A stretch of 16,914 nucleotides of DNA. It comes from Metarhizobium sp039808465. Lineage in GTDB: Bacteria > Pseudomonadota > Alphaproteobacteria > Rhizobiales > Rhizobiaceae. Location: the NCBI GenBank assembly GCA_039808465.1, contig JBDHTA010000084.1:1-16914 (forward strand), in the 5' to 3' direction. The position numbers and the translations under genes are program-made. Below the pieces are notes generated by a model that was not told the origin of the DNA, did not search any database, and saw only the letters and a program-made list of their open reading frames with translations. Positions 6,895-13,747 of this stretch are shown piece after piece (the first letter of the stretch is position 1; every line of letters starts with the position of its first letter).

Positions 6895-7899
6895 ATGACC
6901 GGAGACATCGAAATTGGCCAGGCCGAAGCCGCGGACCTGGCGCTGAGGGCCTGCCTCGGCGCGGGGGCGGATGCCGCAAGCGCCCGCGCCCTTGCCGATG
7001 CGACGCTGTCGGCGGCGCTCTTCGGCCCGGCGACGCTCGGCTTTCCGCATATGCTGGATTACCTCCACAGTTTTCGCGAGGGCCGCATCAATGGCCATCC
7101 CGCGCCGGTGCTGAGCCGCCCGTTTCCCGCCATGCTGGCCTGCGACGCCGATGGCGGCGTCGCCCAGCTCGGCTTCGACCTTGCCTTCGCCGATATCGTC
7201 GCGGCCGCCCGCAGCTTCGGCATTACGATATTCACGCAGGCGAACAGCTATACGGCGGGTGAACTCGGCTATTATGTGCGCCGCCTCGCCGCCGAAGGGC
7301 TCGTGGGACTGGCGGCCACGAACGCGCATGCCATGGTGGCGCCGAAGCCGGGCGGCCCGCCCGTCTACAGCACCAACCCCATGGCCTTCGGCTTTCCGCT
7401 CGGCGAAAATTCGCTGCCGATGGTGATCGATCAAGCCTCGAGCGCCACGGCCTTCGTCAACATCATCGCCGCCGCCGCCGAAGGCCGCGCCATTCCGAAG
7501 GGCTGGGCCGTGGATGCGGATGGCAACGACACCGACGATCCCGGCAAGGCCCTCGGCGGGGCGCTGCTGCCCTTCGGCGGGCGCAAGGGCGCCAATGTCG
7601 CGCTGTTCGTGGAAATGCTGTCGGCGGGCCTTTCGGGCGGGGCGTGGTCGCTCGACACGCCGGATTTCCGCTCGGGGTCCGACCGTCTCGCGGTCGGCCT
7701 GACGGTGATCGCCATCATGCCGGGCGCGCCGGAGGCGGGCCTTGCCGCGCGCGCCAATGCGCAGGCGCGCAGGCTTTCGGCGCTCGGCGTGCATATTCCC
7801 GGCGTCGGCGAAAGGGAATTTCCGCCGTCGCCCGCACGGAGCCTGACGATACCGGCCGGTATCTATCAGGCCGTTCGCGCATATGCCGATCTCGCCTGA
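6895..7899 (+). CDS. Malate/L-lactate dehydrogenase (Ldh2)-fold protein, possible cyclic imine (pyrroline-2-carboxylate) reductase with altered active site
   Basis: This 334-residue protein belongs to the Ldh2/MDH2 oxidoreductase family, which includes YiaK and the delta1-piperideine-2-carboxylate/delta1-pyrroline-2-carboxylate reductase DpkA. Family marks are VGLAATNAHAMVAPKPGG, YSTNPMAFGFP and FGGRKGANVALFVEML. Pyrroline-2-carboxylate reduction would suit a pathway with a C2 epimerase that generates D-proline derivatives. However, the conserved SHGxxR motif, whose His is catalytic in YiaK-like enzymes, reads TLGFPH (47-52), and the conserved His of NSxHxG reads NSYTAG (117-122, Thr120). The chemistry may therefore differ. 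It follows the demethylase gene by one base and has GGAG at 6884-6887, so it is the last gene of this operon. It converges with the epimerase gene. Confidence 0.78.
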   Translation: MTGDIEIGQAEAADLALRACLGAGADAASARALADATLSAALFGPATLGFPHMLDYLHSFREGRINGHPAPVLSRPFPAMLACDADGGVAQLGFDLAFADIVAAARSFGITIFTQANSYTAGELGYYVRRLAAEGLVGLAATNAHAMVAPKPGGPPVYSTNPMAFGFPLGENSLPMVIDQASSATAFVNIIAAAAEGRAIPKGWAVDADGNDTDDPGKALGGALLPFGGRKGANVALFVEMLSAGLSGGAWSLDTPDFRSGSDRLAVGLTVIAIMPGAPEAGLAARANAQARRLSALGVHIPGVGEREFPPSPARSLTIPAGIYQAVRAYADLA

Positions 7900-7917
7900 G
7901 GCGCTTCCGGAACACGG

Positions 7918-9033
7918 TTATCCGTAGGTGGCCACGGGGTTGCCCAGAACCTCCATGCGCGGCGTGATGCCAAGGCCGGGCAGGGAGGGCGCGACCACCC
8001 GGCCGCCGCTGAGGCCGAAAGGCCCGTCGGCGGTCTTGAGCGTCACGATATCGCGGCATTCGAGCACGCTTCTCAGGTTCTTCTCGGGAACCGTCTGGCC
8101 GAGATGGACGATGGCGGCGAAGGCGATGTCCGATCCCGTGGTTTCCTGAACGCTGATGGTGTAGCCAGCGGCAAGGCAGATATCCCGGTGGCGGCGTCCG
8201 CGTGTCAGCCCGCCATTCTTGGAAATCTTCAGCCCGATGCCCTCGGCGGCATCGTCGCCGATAAGCTGGGTGATGGCGGCGTCATCCGTCGCAAGCTCGT
8301 CGAAGATGATCGGTATGTCGGTGCGGCGGCGCAGCGAAACGCATTCCCGCCAGGTCGCGCAGGGCGCTTCCAGCACGAAATCGAGCCCGGCGGGCAGCAG
8401 CCGCAGCATTCTGAGCGCCGTTTCCACCGTCATGCCGCCATTGGCGTCGACGATGAAGAATTCGCCGGGCCGCTTGTCGGCAAGCGAGGCGGCAATGCGT
8501 TCGGCATCGGTTGCCGGGTCGTCGCCGATCTTGACGGAATGGGCGATATAGCCCATCGCCCGGTGCTCGGCGACGCGGCGGCGCATGTCGTCCGGCTCGC
8601 CCATGTAGATCGAGGAGATCACCGGCATCGCGACATTCGTGCGCCCGCCGAGCAGGTCGCAGACGGGCATGCCCACCGCTTTGCCGAAGACATCCCAGCA
8701 GGCGACGTCGATCGCCGTCTTGGCATGGAGATGGCCGGCAAGCGCCTGATCCATCGCCTCGTTGACGCGGTCCACCCGCCTTGGATCGGCGCCGATCAGG
8801 CCCGGCGCGATTTCCGCGATCCCGGCGCGCACGCCCCGCGCATGCGAGGCGATCCAGTTCGGGCCGAAGGGCGTGCTTTCTCCCCATCCTTCAAGGCCGG
8901 TATTGGTGGTGATGCGCACGAGGGTCGCGTCGAAGCTGCGATATTCCCGCCCGCCGGACAGGCGGTAGACACCCCCGGCATAGGGAAGATCCACCTGGAA
9001 AACGTCGATTCGTTCAATCTTCAGATCGGTCAT
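7918..9033 (-). CDS. hpbD: Enolase-superfamily proline betaine / hydroxyproline betaine 2-epimerase (HpbD-like)
   Basis: This 371-residue enzyme is of the mandelate racemase/muconate lactonizing type. It has an N-terminal capping domain with the mobile loop near residues 17-30 and a barrel with metal ligands D196 (FIVDANGG), E222 (FVLEAPC) and D245 (IIFDELATDD). Acid/base lysines are at K168 (HSVKIG) and K269 (GLKISKNGG), one on each face, as required for 1,1-proton transfer. HpbD of Pelagibaca bermudensis epimerises 4-hydroxyproline betaine and proline betaine at C2; the demethylases and transporter here match that context. A dipeptide epimerase or other MLE function is the alternative. I chose the ATG at 9031-9033 (MTDLKIERID), preceded by GAGAG, because an earlier in-frame start would overlap the oxidoreductase gene upstream. 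The two genes are 10 bp apart and cotranscribed. Confidence 0.8.
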   Translation of the reverse strand: MTDLKIERIDVFQVDLPYAGGVYRLSGGREYRSFDATLVRITTNTGLEGWGESTPFGPNWIASHARGVRAGIAEIAPGLIGADPRRVDRVNEAMDQALAGHLHAKTAIDVACWDVFGKAVGMPVCDLLGGRTNVAMPVISSIYMGEPDDMRRRVAEHRAMGYIAHSVKIGDDPATDAERIAASLADKRPGEFFIVDANGGMTVETALRMLRLLPAGLDFVLEAPCATWRECVSLRRRTDIPIIFDELATDDAAITQLIGDDAAEGIGLKISKNGGLTRGRRHRDICLAAGYTISVQETTGSDIAFAAIVHLGQTVPEKNLRSVLECRDIVTLKTADGPFGLSGGRVVAPSLPGLGITPRMEVLGNPVATYG

Positions 9034-9043
9034 GGATGGTCTC

Positions 9044-10171
9044 TCACTCGGGAATGACAAGCACGAGCTTGCCGATGATGCCTTTGGACAGGAAATCCGT
9101 CTGCGCCTGCGCGATCTCCTTCAGCGGATAGGCGCGGGCGACCAGCGGGCGGATTTCGCCCCGCTCGATATAGGAAACGAGGTTTTCGAAGACGGCGTCC
9201 TCCTGGAAGGTGCAGCCGAGGAAGGTGAGATCCTTGAGGTAGAGCGTGCGTACGTCCAGTTCGACGATGGGCCCGGCAATCGCGCCCGCGACGGCATAGC
9301 GGCCGCCCTTGCGCAAGACGTCGAGCAGTTCGCCGAAAGACGGACCGGCCGCGACATCGAGCACGGCGTCGACGGTTTCGCGGCCAAGCGCGCCGAGGAT
9401 GCTTTCGCCGCGTGGCAGCACGCGATCGGCGCCGAGCGCCGCAATCTGCGCGGCCTTCTCGCGCCCGGCGATGGCCGTCACCCGCGCCCCGCGCCGCCTG
9501 GCAAGCTGGATCGCGGCCGAGCCGACGCCGCCGGAAGCGCCGGTGATCAGCACATGTTCGCCGCGGCCGATATTCGCCCGGTGCAGCATGCCTTCGGCTG
9601 TGGAATAGGCGCAGGGTATGGAGGCGAGTTCGGCGTCGCTCCAGCCGCATTCCACCCGGTAGGTCTCCCGCGATGGCGCCCTGGCATACTGGGCAAAGCC
9701 GCCGTCGCATTCCGAGCCGAAGGTCCAGCACTCGAACGGGCGGTAATCCACATAGGTCCGCAGCATGTTGCGCACGATCACCCGCTCGCCGATGCGGGCG
9801 GGATCGGCGCATTCGCCCACGGCAACGATGCGGCCGCAGCAATCGGCGCCCTGGATGCGCGGAAAGGCCATGGCCGCGCCCGACCAGGTGGCGTCGGCAT
9901 CCTGCGCGGACTGGAAGCCGCCGAGGCCGCCGCTTTCCGTGCCCGATGTGACCTGCTTGGAGTACCAGCCGATGCGGGTGTTGATATCGGTGTTGTTCAC
10001 ACCGGCGGCGGCGACGCGGATCAGCACCTCGCCGGGGCCGGGCCGGGGCACGGGAAGATCCTCGCGATAGACGAGCCGGTCCATGCCGCCATGGCCTGTG
10101 AGCACCACGCCCGTCATGCGCTCGGGAAGGGCGGCGTCAACCGGCGCCGGTCTGGAAACATCGGGTGTCAT
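9044..10171 (-). CDS. Medium-chain dehydrogenase/reductase (quinone oxidoreductase/alcohol dehydrogenase-like)
   Basis: This 375-residue NAD(P)H-dependent oxidoreductase is of the MDR superfamily. The N-terminal catalytic domain contains PGPGEVLIRVAAAGVNNTD (residues 44-62) and GADCCGRIVAVGE (108-120); the Rossmann domain begins HVLITGASGGVGSAA (206-220). It carries an insertion of about 35 residues (roughly 70-103) between those N-terminal motifs. I do not see the ligand sets of classical zinc alcohol dehydrogenases (GHE motif, four-Cys loop), so it is probably zinc-free. It precedes the epimerase gene in one operon, and an AGGAG lies just before the start. The substrate is not evident. It might process an intermediate of betaine breakdown; it does not look like the acrylyl-CoA reductase AcuI, though both are MDR proteins. 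Confidence 0.8.
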   Translation of the reverse strand: MTPDVSRPAPVDAALPERMTGVVLTGHGGMDRLVYREDLPVPRPGPGEVLIRVAAAGVNNTDINTRIGWYSKQVTSGTESGGLGGFQSAQDADATWSGAAMAFPRIQGADCCGRIVAVGECADPARIGERVIVRNMLRTYVDYRPFECWTFGSECDGGFAQYARAPSRETYRVECGWSDAELASIPCAYSTAEGMLHRANIGRGEHVLITGASGGVGSAAIQLARRRGARVTAIAGREKAAQIAALGADRVLPRGESILGALGRETVDAVLDVAAGPSFGELLDVLRKGGRYAVAGAIAGPIVELDVRTLYLKDLTFLGCTFQEDAVFENLVSYIERGEIRPLVARAYPLKEIAQAQTDFLSKGIIGKLVLVIPE

Positions 10172-10258
10172 GGCGGGCTCCTGCCTCCGTTGCCGTCAGG
10201 GCCTTCATTGCTATCGGGGCGGCGTTTGCGCGCAACACCCGTAATTCTCAGGCCTCGG

Positions 10259-10273
10259 TTGAGTTTTTCTCAA
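10259..10273. promoter_or_regulatory. LysR-type box between the oxidoreductase/epimerase operon and lysR
   Basis: TTGAGTTTTTCTCAA is a perfect inverted repeat with 5-bp arms and contains the T-N11-A pattern (10260-10272) of LysR-type binding sites. It sits in the 162-bp gap between the divergent MDR and lysR genes, the standard place for such a regulator to bind. A 10-bp palindrome TTGCGCGCAA (10226-10235) lies closer to the MDR gene and may overlap its -35 region. That the neighbouring LysR protein binds here is inference. Confidence 0.6.
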
Positions 10274-10333
10274 TCGAACGCTAGCCTTGCCGCAAAACCT
10301 GTCCCGCAAGGGCCGCATTCATAGGTGCAGGCA

Positions 10334-11272
10334 GTGGTTCGCCGCTTTTACGACCTTCCATCGATGACGGCGCTCGCGACCTTCGAGGCCTGCGCGCGCC
10401 ATTGCAGCTTCAAGCTGGCTTCCGCCGAGCTGAATGTCACGCCCGGCGCCGTCAGCCGCCAGATCAAGGCGATAGAGGCGGATCTCGGCGTGCCGCTGTT
10501 CGCGCGCAAGGCCAGGGGCGTGACCCTGACCCCGGCGGGCGAGGAGCTTTACGCGGTGCTGGCCAACGGCTTTTCGCGGGCCGCCGATGTCGTGCGCTCC
10601 ATCCGCCGGGGCGACGGATCCCGCAATGTCATCATGGCCTGTTCGGATGTCTTCGCGACGATGTGGCTCATTCCCCGCATGCCGGATTTCTGGCGCAGCG
10701 TCGCTGACGTGACTGTAGATCACCTCATCTCCGACGACACCAGAACCTTCCGCCGCGCCGAGGTGGAATTGCGCATACGCTACGGCCTTGGCGCATGGAT
10801 CGACGAGACGGCGGAGTTTCTGTTCGGCGATTGCCTCTACCCCGTATGCAGCCCGGGATTCGCCGCGGCGCATGCGGGCGCCACCGGCCAGTCGCTGCCC
10901 GGCCTGCCGCTTCTCGATGTGAACTGGATCGATCCCGACTGGATGGGGTGGGACGAGGTGCTGCTGCGCGCTGGCATCCGGCAGCATGCCAGCAATATCA
11001 GGCGTTTCGGGAAATTCAGCGTCGCGCTTCAGGCGGCGATGGCGGATCAGGGGCTCGTCGTCGGCTGGGACCGCATGGTGCGGCCGATGATCGATGCGGG
11101 ACAGCTCGTGCGCTTCACCGATCTCGTCATCGCCTCCCCGGGCGGTTATTACCTGACATGGAACACCAGCCGCGATCTCTCGCCCGCCGCAACCTTGCTC
11201 CGCGACTGGGTGCGGAAAATCGCCCGGGTGGAGCGGGAGGCAATCGCCTATGGAGCTGGCCCCTCACCCTAA
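10334..11272 (+). CDS. LysR-family transcriptional regulator (GcvA-like), copy 1
   Basis: This 312-residue LysR regulator has an N-terminal winged helix-turn-helix (about residues 8-65: SFKLASAELNVTPGAVSRQI) and a periplasmic-binding-protein-like effector domain. In LTTRs the effector is usually a pathway metabolite. It is divergent from the MDR/epimerase operon and probably controls it. I prefer the GTG at 10334 (MVRRFYDLPS) because the second LysR gene in the window starts MRRPYDLPS; an in-frame GTG at 10325 is possible. By hand alignment the DNA-binding regions of the two proteins are identical at 43 of 67 positions. The last codons and the TAA stop lie inside a palindromic repeat, so the C-terminal Pro-Ser-Pro is repeat-encoded. 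Confidence 0.92.
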   Translation: MVRRFYDLPSMTALATFEACARHCSFKLASAELNVTPGAVSRQIKAIEADLGVPLFARKARGVTLTPAGEELYAVLANGFSRAADVVRSIRRGDGSRNVIMACSDVFATMWLIPRMPDFWRSVADVTVDHLISDDTRTFRRAEVELRIRYGLGAWIDETAEFLFGDCLYPVCSPGFAAAHAGATGQSLPGLPLLDVNWIDPDWMGWDEVLLRAGIRQHASNIRRFGKFSVALQAAMADQGLVVGWDRMVRPMIDAGQLVRFTDLVIASPGGYYLTWNTSRDLSPAATLLRDWVRKIARVEREAIAYGAGPSP

Positions 11273-11396
11273 CCCTCTCCCCGCCTGCGGGGAGAGGGGA
11301 CTTGCCCCGCGAATAGCTGTTATTTTGAGGAAACCGGAGCGGCATATCCCCTTCTCCCCGCCTGCGGGGAGAAGGTCGCGGCAGCGGGATGAGGGG
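11260..11396. repeat. Pair of inverted REP-like palindromic repeats between convergent lysR genes
   Basis: Two hairpin elements face each other. The first has arms CCCTCTCCCCGC (11273-11284) and GCGGGGAGAGGG (11287-11298), preceded by CCCCTCACCCTAA. The second has arms CCTTCTCCCCGC (11350-11361) and GCGGGGAGAAGG (11364-11375), followed by a tail ending GATGAGGGG. The tail of the second is the reverse complement of the head of the first (CCCCTCA.CC), so they are inverted copies about 50 bp apart. Such elements are dispersed in rhizobial genomes. Here they may also stop transcription from both converging genes. Bases 11397-11497, between the pair and the next gene, show nothing recognisable. 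Confidence 0.85.
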
Positions 11397-11497
11397 CTTC
11401 TCGCCATAACAAGATAGCCCTGTCCTTATGCCGGCAGGCAGAGGGGGTCTTCCATAAGCGATTGCCTTTTGCCTCGCGGCGGCCCCAAAGACTTCGC

Positions 11498-12376
11498 CTA
11501 GCTCGTTCTCACCAGCCAATCCGCGAACAGCCGCGATTGCGCCGTCGCCTTCGCATGGATCTTCAGATGAAAGGGCACGGGCGAGGCGACGGATTGCGGC
11601 ACCAGAGGCACGAGCCGCCCGGCCTCCATCACGCTTTTCACCAGCCCGTCCCAGCCCAGCATCGCGCCGACATCGTCCTGAGCGGCCTGAAGCGCGATCA
11701 TGTAGTTGTTGACGTAAAACCCGCGGCCCTTCGGCGGCGCGCATCCCAGCGACTGGAACCAGCCGGTCCAGGTCGTCCAGCCGTTTTCCTCGTTGCTCAT
11801 GTGGATGAGCGGCGCTCGCAGCAGATCCTCCAGCGTGGCGATGCGGTGCTGCGCGGCGAAGGCGGCGGTGCCCAGCGCCAGGATGCGGTCCTGGAAGAGA
11901 ATGCGGTGCTCGACGCCGTTTTCCTCCGGATCGCCATAGTGGATGCTGAGGTCACAGGGGCCGCTGGCGCCGGGAATGTCGCTGACGATCTGGGAGACGG
12001 TCACGGCCGGATAGGTTTTCCAGAAGGCGGCAATCTTGGGCGTCAGCCAGAGGGCGCTGACCGCCGTGGTGGTGCGGATCGTCACGTCGACGGTGTCGCG
12101 GCGGTCGCGGATCTGCATGACCGTATCCGAGATCGCCTCGAAGCCGCGCCGGATCGAGAGAAACAGGAAAGCCCCTTTCTCCGTCAGCTCGACGCCACGG
12201 CTGCGGCGGACGAACAGGCTGCATCCCAGATCCGTCTCCAGCGCCTTGATCTGGTGGCTGATCGCCGCTGGCGTCACGTTCATCTCGCCCGCGGCATCCT
12301 TGAAGCTCGCCTTGCGGGCGGCGGATTCGAAGCAGGCGAGGGCGGTGAGCGACGGCAGGTCATAGGGTCTTCGCAT
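11498..12376 (-). CDS. LysR-family transcriptional regulator (GcvA-like), copy 2
   Basis: This 292-residue LysR regulator has a helix-turn-helix region (SFKDAAGEMNVTPAAISHQI, about residues 24-43) and an effector-binding domain with GcvA-like features such as VSALWLTPKIAAFWKTYPAV. It is divergent from the Rieske demethylase/reductase operon, with a perfect T-N11-A palindrome in the gap, and is the natural candidate activator of that operon. The ATG at 12374-12376 gives MRRPYDLPSLTAL, matching the usual GcvA-type start. It is paralogous to the other LysR gene in the window, which it faces tail to tail across the palindromic repeats; this may reflect a duplication followed by specialisation for two operons of one pathway. 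Confidence 0.93.
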   Translation of the reverse strand: MRRPYDLPSLTALACFESAARKASFKDAAGEMNVTPAAISHQIKALETDLGCSLFVRRSRGVELTEKGAFLFLSIRRGFEAISDTVMQIRDRRDTVDVTIRTTTAVSALWLTPKIAAFWKTYPAVTVSQIVSDIPGASGPCDLSIHYGDPEENGVEHRILFQDRILALGTAAFAAQHRIATLEDLLRAPLIHMSNEENGWTTWTGWFQSLGCAPPKGRGFYVNNYMIALQAAQDDVGAMLGWDGLVKSVMEAGRLVPLVPQSVASPVPFHLKIHAKATAQSRLFADWLVRTS

Positions 12377-12402
12377 GCGGGACGCCCTGTCGTTTTGCGA
12401 GT

Positions 12403-12415
12403 TTAGTTTAACTAA
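12403..12415. promoter_or_regulatory. LysR-type box upstream of the Rieske demethylase operon
   Basis: TTAGTTTAACTAA is a perfect 13-bp inverted repeat around one T and fits T-N11-A. A related half-site, AGTTAAAC, recurs at 12474-12481. The centre is about 63 bp upstream of the start point expected from the candidate promoter at 12438-12465, the usual distance for the primary LysR recognition site. Confidence 0.68.
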
Positions 12416-12437
12416 TCTGACTTCAAAAAAAGTGCTG

Positions 12438-12465
12438 TTGTCAACCGGGTTTGCCGCAATAAAAA
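12438..12465 (+). promoter_or_regulatory. Candidate sigma-70 promoter of the Rieske demethylase operon
   Basis: TTGTCA (12438-12443) lies 16 bp before TAAAAA (12460-12465) in an AT-rich patch of an otherwise GC-rich region. Transcription would start near 12472, leaving a leader of about 30 nt. The weak -10 and the LysR box upstream suggest dependence on an activator. Confidence 0.45.
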
Positions 12466-12503
12466 TTCCGCCCAGTTAAACCCATCGAACGTGGAACCCT
12501 GCC

Positions 12504-13742
12504 ATGACGACCTTTTCGCCCTCCATTCACGACCTGCTGGCCCGCCGCATTCCCGGCCATGCCCTCGAACAGCCCTTCTACACCTCGCCCGCCGTCTACG
12601 ATCTCGATCTGGAGCATATCTTCTACAGGGAATGGCTTTATGCGGTTCCGGCCTGCCAGCTCGTCAAGGCGGGCAGCTACGTCACCCTGCGCGTCGGCGC
12701 CTATGAGGTGATCATCGTGCGCGGCCGCGACGGCGAAATCCGCGCCTTCCACAATTCCTGCCGCCACCGGGGCTCGCTGATCTGCAAGGCGCGGCAGGGG
12801 CAGGTGGCGAAGCTCGTCTGTCCCTATCATCAATGGACCTACGAACTCGACGGCAAGCTGATCTGGGCCAACGACATGGGGCCGGATTTCGACGCATCCA
12901 GACACGGGCTGCGGCCGGTCAGCCTGCGCAATCTCGAAGGGCTGATCTATATCTGTCTGTCGCAGACGCCGCCGGATTTCGACGCCTTCGCCGAGACGGC
13001 CCGTCCCTATCTCGCGATCCACGATCTCGCCGACGCCAAGGTCGCCCATACCTCGACCATCGTGGAAAAGGCGAACTGGAAGCTGGTCTGGGAGAACAAC
13101 CGGGAATGCTACCATTGCAGCAGCAACCATCCCGCCCTCTGCCGCTCTTTCCCGCTCGATCCCAATGTCGCGGGCGTTTCGCCGGATGGATCGGTTTCGG
13201 CTGTGCTTCAGGCGCATTTCGACCGCTGCGAAGCCTCCGGCGCGCCCTCGCAGTTCCGGATTTCCGAAGACGGCCAGTATCGGCTGGCGCGCATGCCGTT
13301 GCAGGAAAAGGCGGTGAGCTACACCATGGACGGCAAGGCCGCCGTCGGGCGCAATCTCGGCCGCGTCCGCCTGCCCGATGCGGGCACGCTGCTGAAATTC
13401 CATTACCCGACCACCTGGAACCACTTCCTGCCCGATCATTCGCTGACCTTCCGGGTAATGCCGATCAGCCCGATGGAAACGGAAGTCACCACCACCTGGC
13501 TGGTGCACAAGGATGCCGTCGAGGGCGTGGATTACGACCTGAAGCGGCTGACGGAAGTATGGATCGCCACCAATGACGAGGATCGCGAGATCGTCGAGAC
13601 CAACCAGCAGGGCATTCTTTCGCCCGGTTACGTTCCCGGCCCCTATTCGCCGAATCAGGAAAGCGGCGTCATTCAGTTCGTGGACTGGTACGCCACCTGG
13701 CTCGAACGCTCGCTCGCCCCGATGCGGCAGGCGGCGGAATAA
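12504..13742 (+). CDS. stc2: Rieske non-heme iron betaine demethylase, oxygenase subunit (Stc2/HpbB/GbcA type)
   Basis: This 412-residue ring-hydroxylating-type oxygenase removes an N-methyl group from a quaternary amine by hydroxylation, releasing formaldehyde. The Rieske 2Fe-2S ligands are C86 and H88 (CRHRG) and C106 and H109 (CPYHQW). The mononuclear iron site is in NNRECYHCSSNHP with H204 and H209, and the acidic ligand is probably D360 (TNDEDREIVETNQQG). E201 takes the place of the bridging acidic residue. This is the family of stachydrine demethylase Stc2 and glycine betaine monooxygenase GbcA, which are hard to separate by eye. The HpbD-like epimerase and StcD-like demethylase in the window favour proline betaine or hydroxyproline betaine. 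The reductase gene follows after 5 nt. Control is probably by the divergent LysR. Confidence 0.88.
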   Translation: MTTFSPSIHDLLARRIPGHALEQPFYTSPAVYDLDLEHIFYREWLYAVPACQLVKAGSYVTLRVGAYEVIIVRGRDGEIRAFHNSCRHRGSLICKARQGQVAKLVCPYHQWTYELDGKLIWANDMGPDFDASRHGLRPVSLRNLEGLIYICLSQTPPDFDAFAETARPYLAIHDLADAKVAHTSTIVEKANWKLVWENNRECYHCSSNHPALCRSFPLDPNVAGVSPDGSVSAVLQAHFDRCEASGAPSQFRISEDGQYRLARMPLQEKAVSYTMDGKAAVGRNLGRVRLPDAGTLLKFHYPTTWNHFLPDHSLTFRVMPISPMETEVTTTWLVHKDAVEGVDYDLKRLTEVWIATNDEDREIVETNQQGILSPGYVPGPYSPNQESGVIQFVDWYATWLERSLAPMRQAAE

Positions 13743-13747
13743 GCCCG

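Noticed and set aside
4878..6908. A 676-residue open frame on the minus strand opposite the StcD-like gene
   Set aside because: It mirrors the codon pattern of a GC-rich gene on the other strand, has a His/Arg/Ala/Gly-rich composition with no recognisable motif, and the plus-strand protein has clear cofactor motifs.
9044..10171. Acrylyl-CoA reductase AcuI, which would complete a DMSP route with DddQ
   Set aside because: It has the MDR fold but an insertion of about 35 residues and motifs unlike the YhdH/AcuI subgroup as I know it.
11260..11396. The repeated CTCCCCGC..GCGGGGAG units as a minimal CRISPR
   Set aside because: There are only two copies, in inverted orientation, each a near-perfect hairpin, with no cas genes; they fit REP-like elements.
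12441..13508. A 355-residue open frame on the minus strand opposite the Rieske gene
   Set aside because: It runs across the promoter region of the Rieske operon and lacks motifs; the opposite strand carries the intact Rieske and iron-binding residues.
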